A stretch of 64,000 bases of DNA from SHZI01 sp963802215 (lineage in GTDB: Bacteria; Pseudomonadota; Gammaproteobacteria; Steroidobacterales; GCA-2729495). Below the pieces are notes generated by a model. That model had not been told where the DNA came from. It searched no databases and worked only from the letters and a program-made list of their open reading frames with translations. Below, in pieces: positions 8,241 through 16,253 of the stretch. How positions within the stretch are numbered: position 1 is the first letter of the stretch; every line of letters starts with the position of its first letter. The position numbers and the translations under genes are program-made. Location: assembly GCA_963802215.1 (NCBI GenBank), contig CAWDHQ010000002.1:1240001-1304000 (forward strand), read 5' to 3'.

Positions 8241-9170
8241 ATGAACGCGCAACGGACGGTCAATCGAGTCACCGTGCTGGCCGCCGTCCTCGGCCTGGCC
8301 GCCTGCAGCAGCTCGGCCATGCAGGCTCCGGCGGGCACCACCAGCGCTTCCGGCGGCTCCGCCGGTTCGAGCCTTCCCGGCACCAGTGGAGGAGCCAGCG
8401 GCACCGGTTCCCCGTCGGGGCCGTCCGGCAGCCGTTCTGCCGGTTCCGGCCCGTCCACGCCGAGCCCAACCGGGTCGGGTCAGGCCGGTGCGGCGTCCGC
8501 CGGCAGCGCCGCGGCCGGCGCCGGCACGGGCTCTGCCCAGGATCCGGGTGCCGTGTTCGACAAGTCCCTGGGCGACTTCGACGGTGAGATCGGTCGTGAG
8601 CGGGAAGCCATGGCGAAATCGGGCCAGGGATCCGGCCGGGCCGCCGAGACCCGCCAGGAGAGCGACAGCAGCTCCGTCCGGACGGCGGGGGGCAGCAGCA
8701 CCGGCGCCGCCGGCGGCCCCAACGTGGGCGTGTCCGTGCCCGGCATGGGCGGCATGAGCGGCGTGGGTGGCATCGGCGCGCCCGGCGGCATTGGCGGCGA
8801 GTCGGGCAGCCAGGAAAACAGCGGCCAGGGAGGCGGCCAGGGAACCGGCCAGGGAACCGGCCAGGGCAGCGGCCAGGTCGGCGAAGCCGGCGTGGGCCCG
8901 GACGGCGAGCCCGGCACCCCGGATGACAGCGCCGGCAGTGGTGCCGGTTCCGGCACACCGGCGCCGGAGGCGGCGGGTGGCGGCCCGGCGGGAGCCGGCG
9001 GGCCGGCCGGCGCGGGCGAAGGCCTGCCGGCTGACATCCCTCGTGACGGTTCCGGCGAAGACCAGGTGGCCAAGCAGTTGCGCGAGGCGGCGCTGGCGGA
9101 GAAGGACCCGGCGATCCGCGACGCGCTGTGGGATGAGTACCGGAAAGTGATGGGTATCAGGAAGAAATGA
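8241..9170 (+). CDS. Gly/Ser/Pro-rich low-complexity lipoprotein
   Basis: A 309-residue protein with a lipoprotein signal (VLAAVLGLAACSSS, Cys near residue 22). It then has about 230 residues of extremely Gly/Ser/Ala/Pro-rich sequence, with GQGTGQGTGQGSGQ repeats and GMGGMSGVGGIG, broken by one charged helix-like segment (FDKSLGDFDGEIGREREAM). The C-terminal 35 residues are again ordinary (KQLREAALAEKDPAIRDALW). The linker-like composition suggests a flexible tether crossing the periplasm. It is unlikely to be a shadow frame because it has a signal peptide and a four-base ATGA overlap with the next lipoprotein gene. No known family recognised. Confidence 0.72.
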   Translation: MNAQRTVNRVTVLAAVLGLAACSSSAMQAPAGTTSASGGSAGSSLPGTSGGASGTGSPSGPSGSRSAGSGPSTPSPTGSGQAGAASAGSAAAGAGTGSAQDPGAVFDKSLGDFDGEIGREREAMAKSGQGSGRAAETRQESDSSSVRTAGGSSTGAAGGPNVGVSVPGMGGMSGVGGIGAPGGIGGESGSQENSGQGGGQGTGQGTGQGSGQVGEAGVGPDGEPGTPDDSAGSGAGSGTPAPEAAGGGPAGAGGPAGAGEGLPADIPRDGSGEDQVAKQLREAALAEKDPAIRDALWDEYRKVMGIRKK

Positions 9171-10453
9171 CGAACGCGTCGCGCACCCGTCTGCCGCACG
9201 CACGCGCGGGACTGTCCGCGCTGCTGCTGGCCGTGCTGGCTTCGGCCCTGGGCGGCTGTTCCGTGGGCCGTACCATCGACTACGAGCAGACCGACCTCGT
9301 GAGGGCCGCCGGTGAACTGCCGGATGCCGAACGCCTGGATGTGGGCATCATCCTGTTCGATGCCGGGGTCGAGGCGGGCAGCGAGCCCGACGAGAAGAAG
9401 CTGATCTTCCCCGAAGTGCGCCAGGCCGAGGCGCGCTACATGCCCTACCAGCTGAAGACGACCATGGAGTCGAGTGGCCAGTGGGGCTCCGTCTGGGTGG
9501 TGCCGGAGCGCTCGGATGCCGTCGACCTGACGGTCTGGGGCCGCATCGACAAGTCGGACGGGCTCGACGTCGCGCTGCGCGTGGGCGCCTGGGATGCCAC
9601 CGGGCGCGAATGGCTGAACAAGAAGTATTCGACCACCGTTCCCGAGAAGGCGTACTCCAAGTATCGGGAAGCGGGCCAGGATCCCTACCAGAGCCTGTAC
9701 AACGAGATCGCCAATGATCTCCTGGAGATCCGCAACGGCATGTCGGCCAGGGAGCTGGTTACGGTCCGCAATGTCGCGGAGCTGCGCTACGGCGCCGCCC
9801 TCGTGCCGGCGGCGTTCGCCGCGTCGCTGGAGCAGGACAAGTCCGGCAACTACAAGCTCCGGCGCCTGCCTGCCGAAGACGACCCGATGGTGGCCCGGAT
9901 GCGTGCCGTGCGCGAACGCGAGTACGCGCTGGCCGACACGCTGAACGAGTATTACGCGAACCTCTACTACGAGCTTGCCAAGCCCTACGAGGACTGGCGG
10001 AAGATGTCCCGGGAGGAAATGATCCGCTACCAGGATCTGCGCCGGTCCGCGTTCATCCGGGGCACCGCGGGCGCGCTGGCGCTGATCGCCGCCGTGCTCT
10101 ACGAGGGTGGCGGCGGCGACAACGGCGCTATCACCATGGCGGGTGTCTACGGCGGCTTCGAGGGCATCAAGAGCGCCCTCGAGAAGCGCGCCGAGTCCAA
10201 CGTGAGCCGTGACGCGCTCAAGGAAGCGGGCGCGGGCTTCAATGCCGAGGCGGAGCCCCTCGTCGTCGAGGTGGAAGGCCAGACGCGCCGGCTCACCGGC
10301 ACGGCGGAGGCGCGTTACACGGAATGGCGCCGTCTGCTGCGCGAGATTTATTCCGCCGAGACGGGGATCGCACTGCCCGAGCCGCCGGAGGCTGCCGCCA
10401 CCACGGGTGCGGCTGCCACGCCCCTGCCGGACGCCGCGCCGGCGGCCCCGTAG
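9167..10453 (+). CDS. Predicted lipoprotein of unknown function, third gene of the VWA-TolQ run
   Basis: A 428-residue protein with a lipoprotein signal ending ASALGGCS (Cys near residue 31). The mature domain has a mixed alpha/beta N-terminal half (LDVGIILFDAG, WGSVWVVPE, VDLTVWGRIDKSDGL), then a helical half with a hydrophobic stretch FIRGTAGALALIAAVLYEGG near residue 290, and an Ala/Pro-rich tail. No family recognised. The ATG overlaps the previous stop (ATGA), showing translational coupling, and the next gene starts 25 bases downstream. Probably an outer-membrane-anchored part of the same machine; this is inferred from context only. Confidence 0.75.
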   Translation: MTNASRTRLPHARAGLSALLLAVLASALGGCSVGRTIDYEQTDLVRAAGELPDAERLDVGIILFDAGVEAGSEPDEKKLIFPEVRQAEARYMPYQLKTTMESSGQWGSVWVVPERSDAVDLTVWGRIDKSDGLDVALRVGAWDATGREWLNKKYSTTVPEKAYSKYREAGQDPYQSLYNEIANDLLEIRNGMSARELVTVRNVAELRYGAALVPAAFAASLEQDKSGNYKLRRLPAEDDPMVARMRAVREREYALADTLNEYYANLYYELAKPYEDWRKMSREEMIRYQDLRRSAFIRGTAGALALIAAVLYEGGGGDNGAITMAGVYGGFEGIKSALEKRAESNVSRDALKEAGAGFNAEAEPLVVEVEGQTRRLTGTAEARYTEWRRLLREIYSAETGIALPEPPEAAATTGAAATPLPDAAPAAP

Positions 10454-10478
10454 ATTCCAGGGCGCCCAGCCGGCCTGC

Positions 10479-12764
10479 ATGACACCACTCGCGGCGGGTA
10501 CTGAACTGGCCGGGCGCTACCGGCTGCTGCGTCTCCTGGGCCGGGGCGGCAGCGCCGAGGTCTGGGCGGCCACCGATGCCGCCACCGGTACGGATGTCGC
10601 GCTCCGGGTGCTCGCCCCGCAGGACGACGCCGAAACAGCAGCGTTGCTCGCGGGGCTGGAGGCAGACGCCGCGCAGCTTCGCCGGCTGGTGCATCCCGGC
10701 ATCCTCCGCCCGCTGGCCGTCGTCGCCGCGGACCAGGGGGTGTGCGTGGCGCTGGAGCTCGCCGACGGTGGTGACCTTGGCGCCCTGCGGGGCGCCGGTT
10801 GGCCGGCCATCGTGGCCGCGGTCCGGGAGGTGGCGGATGCCCTCCAGTACGTGCATGCGCAGGGGCTCACCCACGGCGACCTGAAGGCCGCCAACGTCCT
10901 GCGCGACCGGCAGGGCCGCTGGCGCCTCACTGACTTCCGCGGTGGGTCGCTGCCGGACGGCAACAGCCCGGTGTCGCTGTCGACGGTCAGCCCCCAGCAG
11001 CTCGACGGGTCGCCGCCGACGGCGGCCGACGACATCTACAGCCTCGGCGCCCTGCTTTACGACCTGCTGGCGGGCCAGCCGCCGCTGCACCCCGCCATCA
11101 CGCCGGAACGCATCCGCACCGAGGTGCCCGGGCGGCTGGGCGTGGACGGGCAGGGCGCTGCCATACCCGTGGCGCTGACGCAGCTCGTGGCGGCAATGCT
11201 GGAGAAATCGCCGCGGCTCCGTCCGGGGAGCATTGGTGCCGTCCGCGCGCTCCTGGCCGACATCGCCGCGGAGGCGGCGCGCACGCCGGTCGCACCGGCA
11301 GCCGTCAGTCCCGGCGCGGAACCCGCGCTGCGCCGGCGGCCGGTCACGGCGCCCGCGCGCCGCCCCGGGTGGCTGATTGCCACGGGGCTGGTGGCGTTGC
11401 TCGCCGCCGTGCTCGCCGTGGTGTTCTGGTTGCCGGGTGTGGTCACCGGGCGCGGGCCGCTGGTCAACCAGGAGCCGCCAGCCACCCTGCCGCAGGTTCC
11501 GGCCGCCGCTGCGCCCGGCGCCGCACTCCCGGCAGCTCCCGATCCGCGCGCGGCCGCCGACGCCGCGCTCGCGGAACGCCTGCGCGCGGAGTCCGACGCG
11601 AAGTCCGCCGCGGCCGACAAATGGGGCGGCGCCGACTGGCTTGAGGCGCAGCGCCTCGCGGAACTCGGTGACGGGCAGTACAAGGCGCGGGACTTCGTCG
11701 CCGCGGCAGCCAGCTTCGATGCGGCGACCACCCGATTCCGGCGCCTCGCCGCCGGCGCGCCGGCGGCCTTCGACGCTGCGCTCGGTTCCGGGCGCGACGC
11801 CTTCGGCCGTGCCGACCAGCCGGCCGCCATCGCCGCGTTCGAGCGCGCGTTGCTGATCCGGCCGGGCGATCCGGCGGCGACCGCGGGGCTCGCCCGCAGC
11901 CAGAAACTGGACGAGATCCAGGCCGGCATGGCGGAGGCGGCGGCGCGGGAGGTGGCGGGTGACCCGGCCGCGGCGCTGGCCAGCTATGCCGCCGTGCTCA
12001 AGCTGGATGCAGAATGGGGCCCGGCCCGGGCCGCCATCGCGCGGATCGACGCGGCGCGGGCGGCGGGCGAATTCGAGCGCGCGATGGCCCAGGGCCTCGC
12101 GGCACTGGCTGGCGGGCGCCCGGCCGAGGCGCGCGCCGCGCTGAACCGGGCCCTCGCCCTGCGCCCCGGCGACCCGGGAGCGCGCGGCGCGCTGGCCCAG
12201 CTCGACAGCGACGAGCGACGGACGCGGCTCACCGGCCTGCAGGCGGAAGCCGAGCGGCTGGCCGCCGCGGAACGCTGGGCGGAAGCCGCCGCGCGGTACC
12301 GGGAACTGCTGCAGCTCGACTCCACGCTGGCGGCCGCCAGGGACGGTCTGGCGGCAACCGAATCCCGGGCGGCCCTGCACCAGACCCTGGAGCAGCAGCT
12401 CGCCAATGGCGACCGCTTCAATGACGATGCCGTCGTTGCCGAAGCCCAGGCGGCATTGCGCGAGGCGGACGTCGTGGCAGCGCCGGGCCCGGTGCTGGCG
12501 GGGCAGGTGAGCCGCCTCAGGCAGTTGATCGCGGCCGGAGCCACACCCGTTCCCGTGCAGTTCGAATCCGATAACCTCACCAGCGTGGTCATCTACAAGG
12601 TCGGGCCGCTGGGCACGTTCACGTCCCGCACCGTCGAGCTGCGCCCCGGCACCTACGTGGTGGTGGGCTCGCGGGACGGCTACCGGGACGTGCGCCGGAA
12701 CGTGCGGGTTGACGCCGCCGGCAGCGGCGGACCCGTCACGGTGCGCTGCGAGGAACCCATCTGA
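10479..12764 (+). CDS. Degenerate Ser/Thr protein kinase with membrane anchor, TPR-like repeats and PEGA-like tail
   Basis: A 761-residue protein. Residues 1 to about 265 are an Hanks-type kinase domain: the glycine loop LGRGGSAEVW, the catalytic loop HGDLKAANVL (HRD changed to HGD) and the metal motif TDFRGG (DFG changed to DFR). The VAxK lysine is replaced by Arg (VALRVL), so it may be a pseudokinase or a weak kinase. One membrane helix (LIATGLVALLAAVLAVVFW) near residue 305 separates it from an Ala-rich TPR-like region (residues 350-670) and a beta-rich tail near residue 690, RPGTYVVVGSRDGYRDVRR, typical of PEGA domains. This predicts a cytoplasmic kinase fold and periplasmic repeats. The start at 10479 gives the correct kinase N-terminus. 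Confidence 0.85.
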   Translation: MTPLAAGTELAGRYRLLRLLGRGGSAEVWAATDAATGTDVALRVLAPQDDAETAALLAGLEADAAQLRRLVHPGILRPLAVVAADQGVCVALELADGGDLGALRGAGWPAIVAAVREVADALQYVHAQGLTHGDLKAANVLRDRQGRWRLTDFRGGSLPDGNSPVSLSTVSPQQLDGSPPTAADDIYSLGALLYDLLAGQPPLHPAITPERIRTEVPGRLGVDGQGAAIPVALTQLVAAMLEKSPRLRPGSIGAVRALLADIAAEAARTPVAPAAVSPGAEPALRRRPVTAPARRPGWLIATGLVALLAAVLAVVFWLPGVVTGRGPLVNQEPPATLPQVPAAAAPGAALPAAPDPRAAADAALAERLRAESDAKSAAADKWGGADWLEAQRLAELGDGQYKARDFVAAAASFDAATTRFRRLAAGAPAAFDAALGSGRDAFGRADQPAAIAAFERALLIRPGDPAATAGLARSQKLDEIQAGMAEAAAREVAGDPAAALASYAAVLKLDAEWGPARAAIARIDAARAAGEFERAMAQGLAALAGGRPAEARAALNRALALRPGDPGARGALAQLDSDERRTRLTGLQAEAERLAAAERWAEAAARYRELLQLDSTLAAARDGLAATESRAALHQTLEQQLANGDRFNDDAVVAEAQAALREADVVAAPGPVLAGQVSRLRQLIAAGATPVPVQFESDNLTSVVIYKVGPLGTFTSRTVELRPGTYVVVGSRDGYRDVRRNVRVDAAGSGGPVTVRCEEPI

Positions 12765-12796
12765 GCCTCCGGATCAGCATCCGTGACTCGGGCGGC

Positions 12797-15175
12797 GTGA
12801 GGTCGGCCGGGGCCGCAGACCTGCCGCTCCGCATCGGCACCGGGCCAGCCGCCGCGCTGCGCGTGCCCGGCCCGGTCTCGGACGTGGGCTATGCCCTGAT
12901 TGGCATGCTCGACGGCCGGCCCTTCCTGCAGCTGACCGGCAGCGCGGCGCCCGTGCTCCTCAACGGGGAGGCGGTATCCGGCACGCGCTGGCTGGCCGAC
13001 GGCGACGAGATCGGCGTTGGCAGCGCGCGGATCCGCTGCGCCGTCGGCGCCGACACGCTCGACTTCAGCCTGGGCTTCAGCGGCGTGGACTACGACACGC
13101 TGCCGCCCGACGTGGGCCCTGCCGGTCCGGTGCCGCTGCCGGCCGCCGGCCGGCCCGTCACGACTGCCGGTGCCGGGCGCAGGGCGACCCGCTGGCGCAC
13201 GGCTGCCATCGCGGGCGCGTTGCTGGTCCTCGCGGGTGCCGCCTTCGCACTCCTGACCTCGACGGCCGTGCTGATCGCGACCGACCCCGCCAGCGCGAGC
13301 ATCGACATTCGCGGCGCGCCCGACATCCGGCTCGGCGACCGCTTCCTCCTCCGTCCCGGCCGCTACACCGTGACGGCTGTCGCCGACGGCTACGCGCCGG
13401 GCGCGCTGGACATCCAGGTCCGGGGCGAAGCCAGCGAGGACTACCGCCTGCGCCTCACGCGGCTGCCCGGCCGGGTGCAGGTACTCATCCGGCCACCCGT
13501 GGAGGCGGAGGTCAGCGTCGATGGCAAGCCCGCTGGACGTACGCCATCGGCCGAGCTGGAGATTCCCGCGGGCATCCACCGGATCGGGGTGCTGGCGCCC
13601 CGCTACCAGCCGTGGGAAGGCACCCTGAACGTCGCGGGTGGCGGCGCGCGCCAGACCCTGGAGGTGCCGCTGGTGCCCGGCTGGGCCGACATCACCGTCA
13701 CGAGCGTGCCGTCCGGGGCCACCGTCCTGGCCGACGGGGTCAGCGTCGGCACGACGCCGGCGACGCTCGAACTGATGCCCGGCAACCGCACGCTCACCCT
13801 GGAGAAGGACGGCTTCAAGACACTCACCCGCCCGGTCACGGCCGTGGCGAACCAGCCCCAGTCCCTGGATTCGCTGGTGCTCGTGCCGGCTGATGGCCTG
13901 GTGCGCGTCATCACCGAGCCAGCCGGCGCGGCGGTGACCTCCGGTGGCCGGTATCGCGGCGTGACTCCGCTGGAAGCCGAACTCACACCCGGCCAGGTGC
14001 ACGAGCTCGTGCTGGTGAAGCCGGGCTACGAGCCGGCTACCAGCCGCGTCGATCTCACGGCCACGCGGGGCGCCACCGTGCGCGTCACACTCACGCCCCG
14101 CCTCGGCATCGTGCGGGTCGTCAGCGATCCCGCCGACGCGGAACTCCTCGTCGACGGCAAGCCGGTGGGGGCCGCCACGCGGGAGCTGACGCTGCCCGCC
14201 GTCAGCCACCGCATCGAGGTGCGCAAACCCGGCTTCGCAACCTACGCCACCGAGGTGACTCCGGAGCCCGGCCTGCCGCGCGTACTCGAGGTGAAACTGC
14301 TGACGCCGGCGCAGGCCACCGTCGCCCCGGTCCCGCGCACGGTCGCCTCGGCCGCGGGCATGGAGATGCGGCTCGTACAGCCGGGCAGCCTCCGCATGGG
14401 CGCGCCGCGCCGCGAGCAGGGCCGGCGGGCCAACGAGACCGAGCGGGACGTGCGGCTCACGCGACCTTTTTATATCGGGGTGCGCGAAGTCACCAACGCC
14501 CAGTTCCGGGCCTTCCGTCCCCAGCACACCTCGGGGGCGGAGAAGTACCAGGTGCTCGCGGGTGGCGACCACCCGGCCGTCATGCTGAGCTGGGAGGACG
14601 CCGCCGCCTACTGCAACTGGCTCAGCGACCAGGAGGGACTGCCGCGCGCCTATGCCACCGAGCCGCTGCCCGGCGGGCCCCGGCTGGTCCTGGCGACGCC
14701 CGTCACGACGGGGTTCCGCCTGCCCACCGAAGCCGAGTGGGAGTGGGCCGCCCGCTACAGCGGCGGTGGCGGCGCACGGCGTTACCCCTGGGGTGATGCC
14801 TTTCCGCCGCCGGCCGGCGCGGGCAACTTCGCCGACCAGTCGGCCAGGGGCTTCGTCAGCGGGCTCCTCGCCGGCTACGACGACGGCTTCCCCGTGACGG
14901 CGCCCGTGGGCAGCTTCGCGGCCAGCCCGCTGGGCCTCTTCGACCTGGGCGGCAACGTGGCCGAATGGGTCCACGACCGCTACACCGTCGCCGCCCCGGG
15001 GGCCGCCGAGGCCCAGGACCCCACCGGGCCCGCGGACGGGCAGTATCATGTGATCCGCGGCTCGAGCTGGCGCCACGGTGGCATCAGCGAGCTGCGGCTG
15101 GCCTACCGGGATTTCGGTGACATCGGCCGGCTCGACGTGGGCTTTCGCGTGGCCCGGTATGCGGACCTGAAATGA
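12797..15175 (+). CDS. FHA-like / five PEGA-like repeats / formylglycine-generating-enzyme-like protein
   Basis: A 792-residue multidomain membrane protein. The N-terminus resembles an FHA fold (PLRIGTG, LNGEAVSG, LADGDEIGVG). One helix follows near residue 140 (TAAIAGALLVLAGAAFALL), then about five PEGA-like repeats of roughly 70 residues (for example VSVDGKPAGRTP, VLADGVSVGTTP, LLVDGKPVGAAT), then a C-terminal FGE/SUMF1-like module (MRLVQPGSLRMG, PTEAEWEWAARY, GLFDLGGNVAEW, VIRGSSWR). The active-site cysteines of true FGE are absent after RGSSWR, so sulfatase activation is unlikely. GTG 12797 is the first ordinary start, but homology and a GAGGA site suggest translation begins at CTG 12761, overlapping the kinase stop. 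Confidence 0.85.
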   Translation: MRSAGAADLPLRIGTGPAAALRVPGPVSDVGYALIGMLDGRPFLQLTGSAAPVLLNGEAVSGTRWLADGDEIGVGSARIRCAVGADTLDFSLGFSGVDYDTLPPDVGPAGPVPLPAAGRPVTTAGAGRRATRWRTAAIAGALLVLAGAAFALLTSTAVLIATDPASASIDIRGAPDIRLGDRFLLRPGRYTVTAVADGYAPGALDIQVRGEASEDYRLRLTRLPGRVQVLIRPPVEAEVSVDGKPAGRTPSAELEIPAGIHRIGVLAPRYQPWEGTLNVAGGGARQTLEVPLVPGWADITVTSVPSGATVLADGVSVGTTPATLELMPGNRTLTLEKDGFKTLTRPVTAVANQPQSLDSLVLVPADGLVRVITEPAGAAVTSGGRYRGVTPLEAELTPGQVHELVLVKPGYEPATSRVDLTATRGATVRVTLTPRLGIVRVVSDPADAELLVDGKPVGAATRELTLPAVSHRIEVRKPGFATYATEVTPEPGLPRVLEVKLLTPAQATVAPVPRTVASAAGMEMRLVQPGSLRMGAPRREQGRRANETERDVRLTRPFYIGVREVTNAQFRAFRPQHTSGAEKYQVLAGGDHPAVMLSWEDAAAYCNWLSDQEGLPRAYATEPLPGGPRLVLATPVTTGFRLPTEAEWEWAARYSGGGGARRYPWGDAFPPPAGAGNFADQSARGFVSGLLAGYDDGFPVTAPVGSFAASPLGLFDLGGNVAEWVHDRYTVAAPGAAEAQDPTGPADGQYHVIRGSSWRHGGISELRLAYRDFGDIGRLDVGFRVARYADLK

Positions 15176-15450
15176 AGACCTTCTGGCGAACGCTGGTGCT
15201 GATTCTCGCCGGACTCGGCGCGGCCTGGGCCGTGACCCGGATCGGCGGGGCGCCGCCGACCGTGTTCAATACCCTCGATGACGCGACGCCGGCGGCGCCC
15301 GCCGAGACCGCCGCGCCCAGCCAGGCCGACATCGAGGCCGAGATCCGCAAGGCCGAGGAAGCGCTCGGCGAGCGGGCCGATCCCAACCAGGAGCTCCCCG
15401 TCGATCCGCTCCGGGTCGACGTCCCGATCTCGCTGCCTTCGGACATCTGA
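15172..15450 (+). CDS. Small single-span membrane protein
   Basis: A 92-residue protein with one N-terminal hydrophobic helix (LVLILAGLGAAWAV) and a hydrophilic acidic tail containing a predicted helix (DIEAEIRKAEEALGERADP) and a Pro-rich end. Its ATG overlaps the preceding stop (ATGA), and the TolQ-like gene starts one base after its stop, so it is clearly part of the operon. No family recognised; it may be an assembly or accessory subunit of the channel. Confidence 0.72.
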   Translation: MKTFWRTLVLILAGLGAAWAVTRIGGAPPTVFNTLDDATPAAPAETAAPSQADIEAEIRKAEEALGERADPNQELPVDPLRVDVPISLPSDI

Positions 15451-15451
15451 A

Positions 15452-16249
15452 ATGCACAAGACTTTCTCCAACGAGTTCCTCTTCCAGCTCTTTTCCCTGC
15501 TGCTCTCCATCCTGCTGGTGCACGCCGTCTACGTCACGGTCATCTGGCCGAATGCCCGGGCCGACATCGAGCAGAACCGGGCGATGATCAAGCAGGACCC
15601 CAACTTCACGGCGCAGCGTTCCTGGTTCATCGTCCTCAAGGACTGGGAGCAGGAGTCCTGCTTCGTGCTCGGCATCTGGGCGCTGGCCATCATGGGCTAC
15701 AAGGCCCGGGGCCTGACGCGCGAGCGCCGGATCCTGGACCGGCAGCTGGTGCCGATCGCCGAGGGCATGCGCATCCTGCCGGAGGACACCCGGGACTACG
15801 TCCGCCAGCTCCAGGCGCTGCCCGACGCGGAGCGCGGGCTGCTGGTGCCGCGGGCACTGCTCCATGCCCTCCAGCGCTTCGGCGCCACCCGCAACGTGCA
15901 GGACGCGTCGTCCGCGTCCCACACCCTGGTCATGTCGGAGGCCGAGCGGCTCGAGGCTGAGCTGTCGATGATCCGCTACATCCTCTGGGCAATCCCGTCC
16001 ATCGGCTTCATCGGCACCGTCCGCGGCATCGGCGACGCGCTGGGCGTCGCCAACAAGGCCGTGTCCGGCGACATCAGCGGCGTCACGGAGAGCCTCGGCG
16101 TGGCCTTCAACTCCACCCTCATCGCCCTGCTGATCAGCATCCTGCTCATGTTCCTCGTCCACCAGCTGCAGCTGGTGCAGGAGCGGCTGGCGTTCGAGAC
16201 CGAGGACTACCTGGACGACCAGCTGATCCGCCACCTGCAGGCGAACTAG
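15452..16249 (+). CDS. MotA/TolQ/ExbB-family proton channel protein
   Basis: A 265-residue inner-membrane protein of the family forming the pentameric ring of ion-driven motors. Four hydrophobic segments are visible: FQLFSLLLSILLVHAVYV, CFVLGIWALAIMG, the conserved third helix IPSIGFIGTVRGIGDAL near residue 180, and SLGVAFNSTLIALLISILL near 210. A large cytoplasmic domain lies between helices 2 and 3, as in TolQ/ExbB. No ExbD/TolR gene follows; instead two VWA proteins with TolR-like anchors lie downstream. It is therefore unlikely to be part of Tol-Pal or TonB. The start follows the preceding stop by one base. Confidence 0.88.
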   Translation: MHKTFSNEFLFQLFSLLLSILLVHAVYVTVIWPNARADIEQNRAMIKQDPNFTAQRSWFIVLKDWEQESCFVLGIWALAIMGYKARGLTRERRILDRQLVPIAEGMRILPEDTRDYVRQLQALPDAERGLLVPRALLHALQRFGATRNVQDASSASHTLVMSEAERLEAELSMIRYILWAIPSIGFIGTVRGIGDALGVANKAVSGDISGVTESLGVAFNSTLIALLISILLMFLVHQLQLVQERLAFETEDYLDDQLIRHLQAN

Positions 16250-16253
16250 CGCC

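Noticed and set aside
8480..10480. Long minus-strand open frame opposite the lipoprotein genes
   Set aside because: Antisense to signal peptides and lipoboxes on the plus strand; composition typical of a GC-skew shadow.
10293..12380. Long minus-strand open frame over the kinase gene
   Set aside because: Arg/Gly/Pro-rich shadow of the GC-rich plus-strand gene; no motif, no start with a ribosome site.
12797..15175. Annotating the FGE-like protein as a sulfatase-activating enzyme
   Set aside because: The catalytic Cys pair is absent and no sulfatase gene is nearby.
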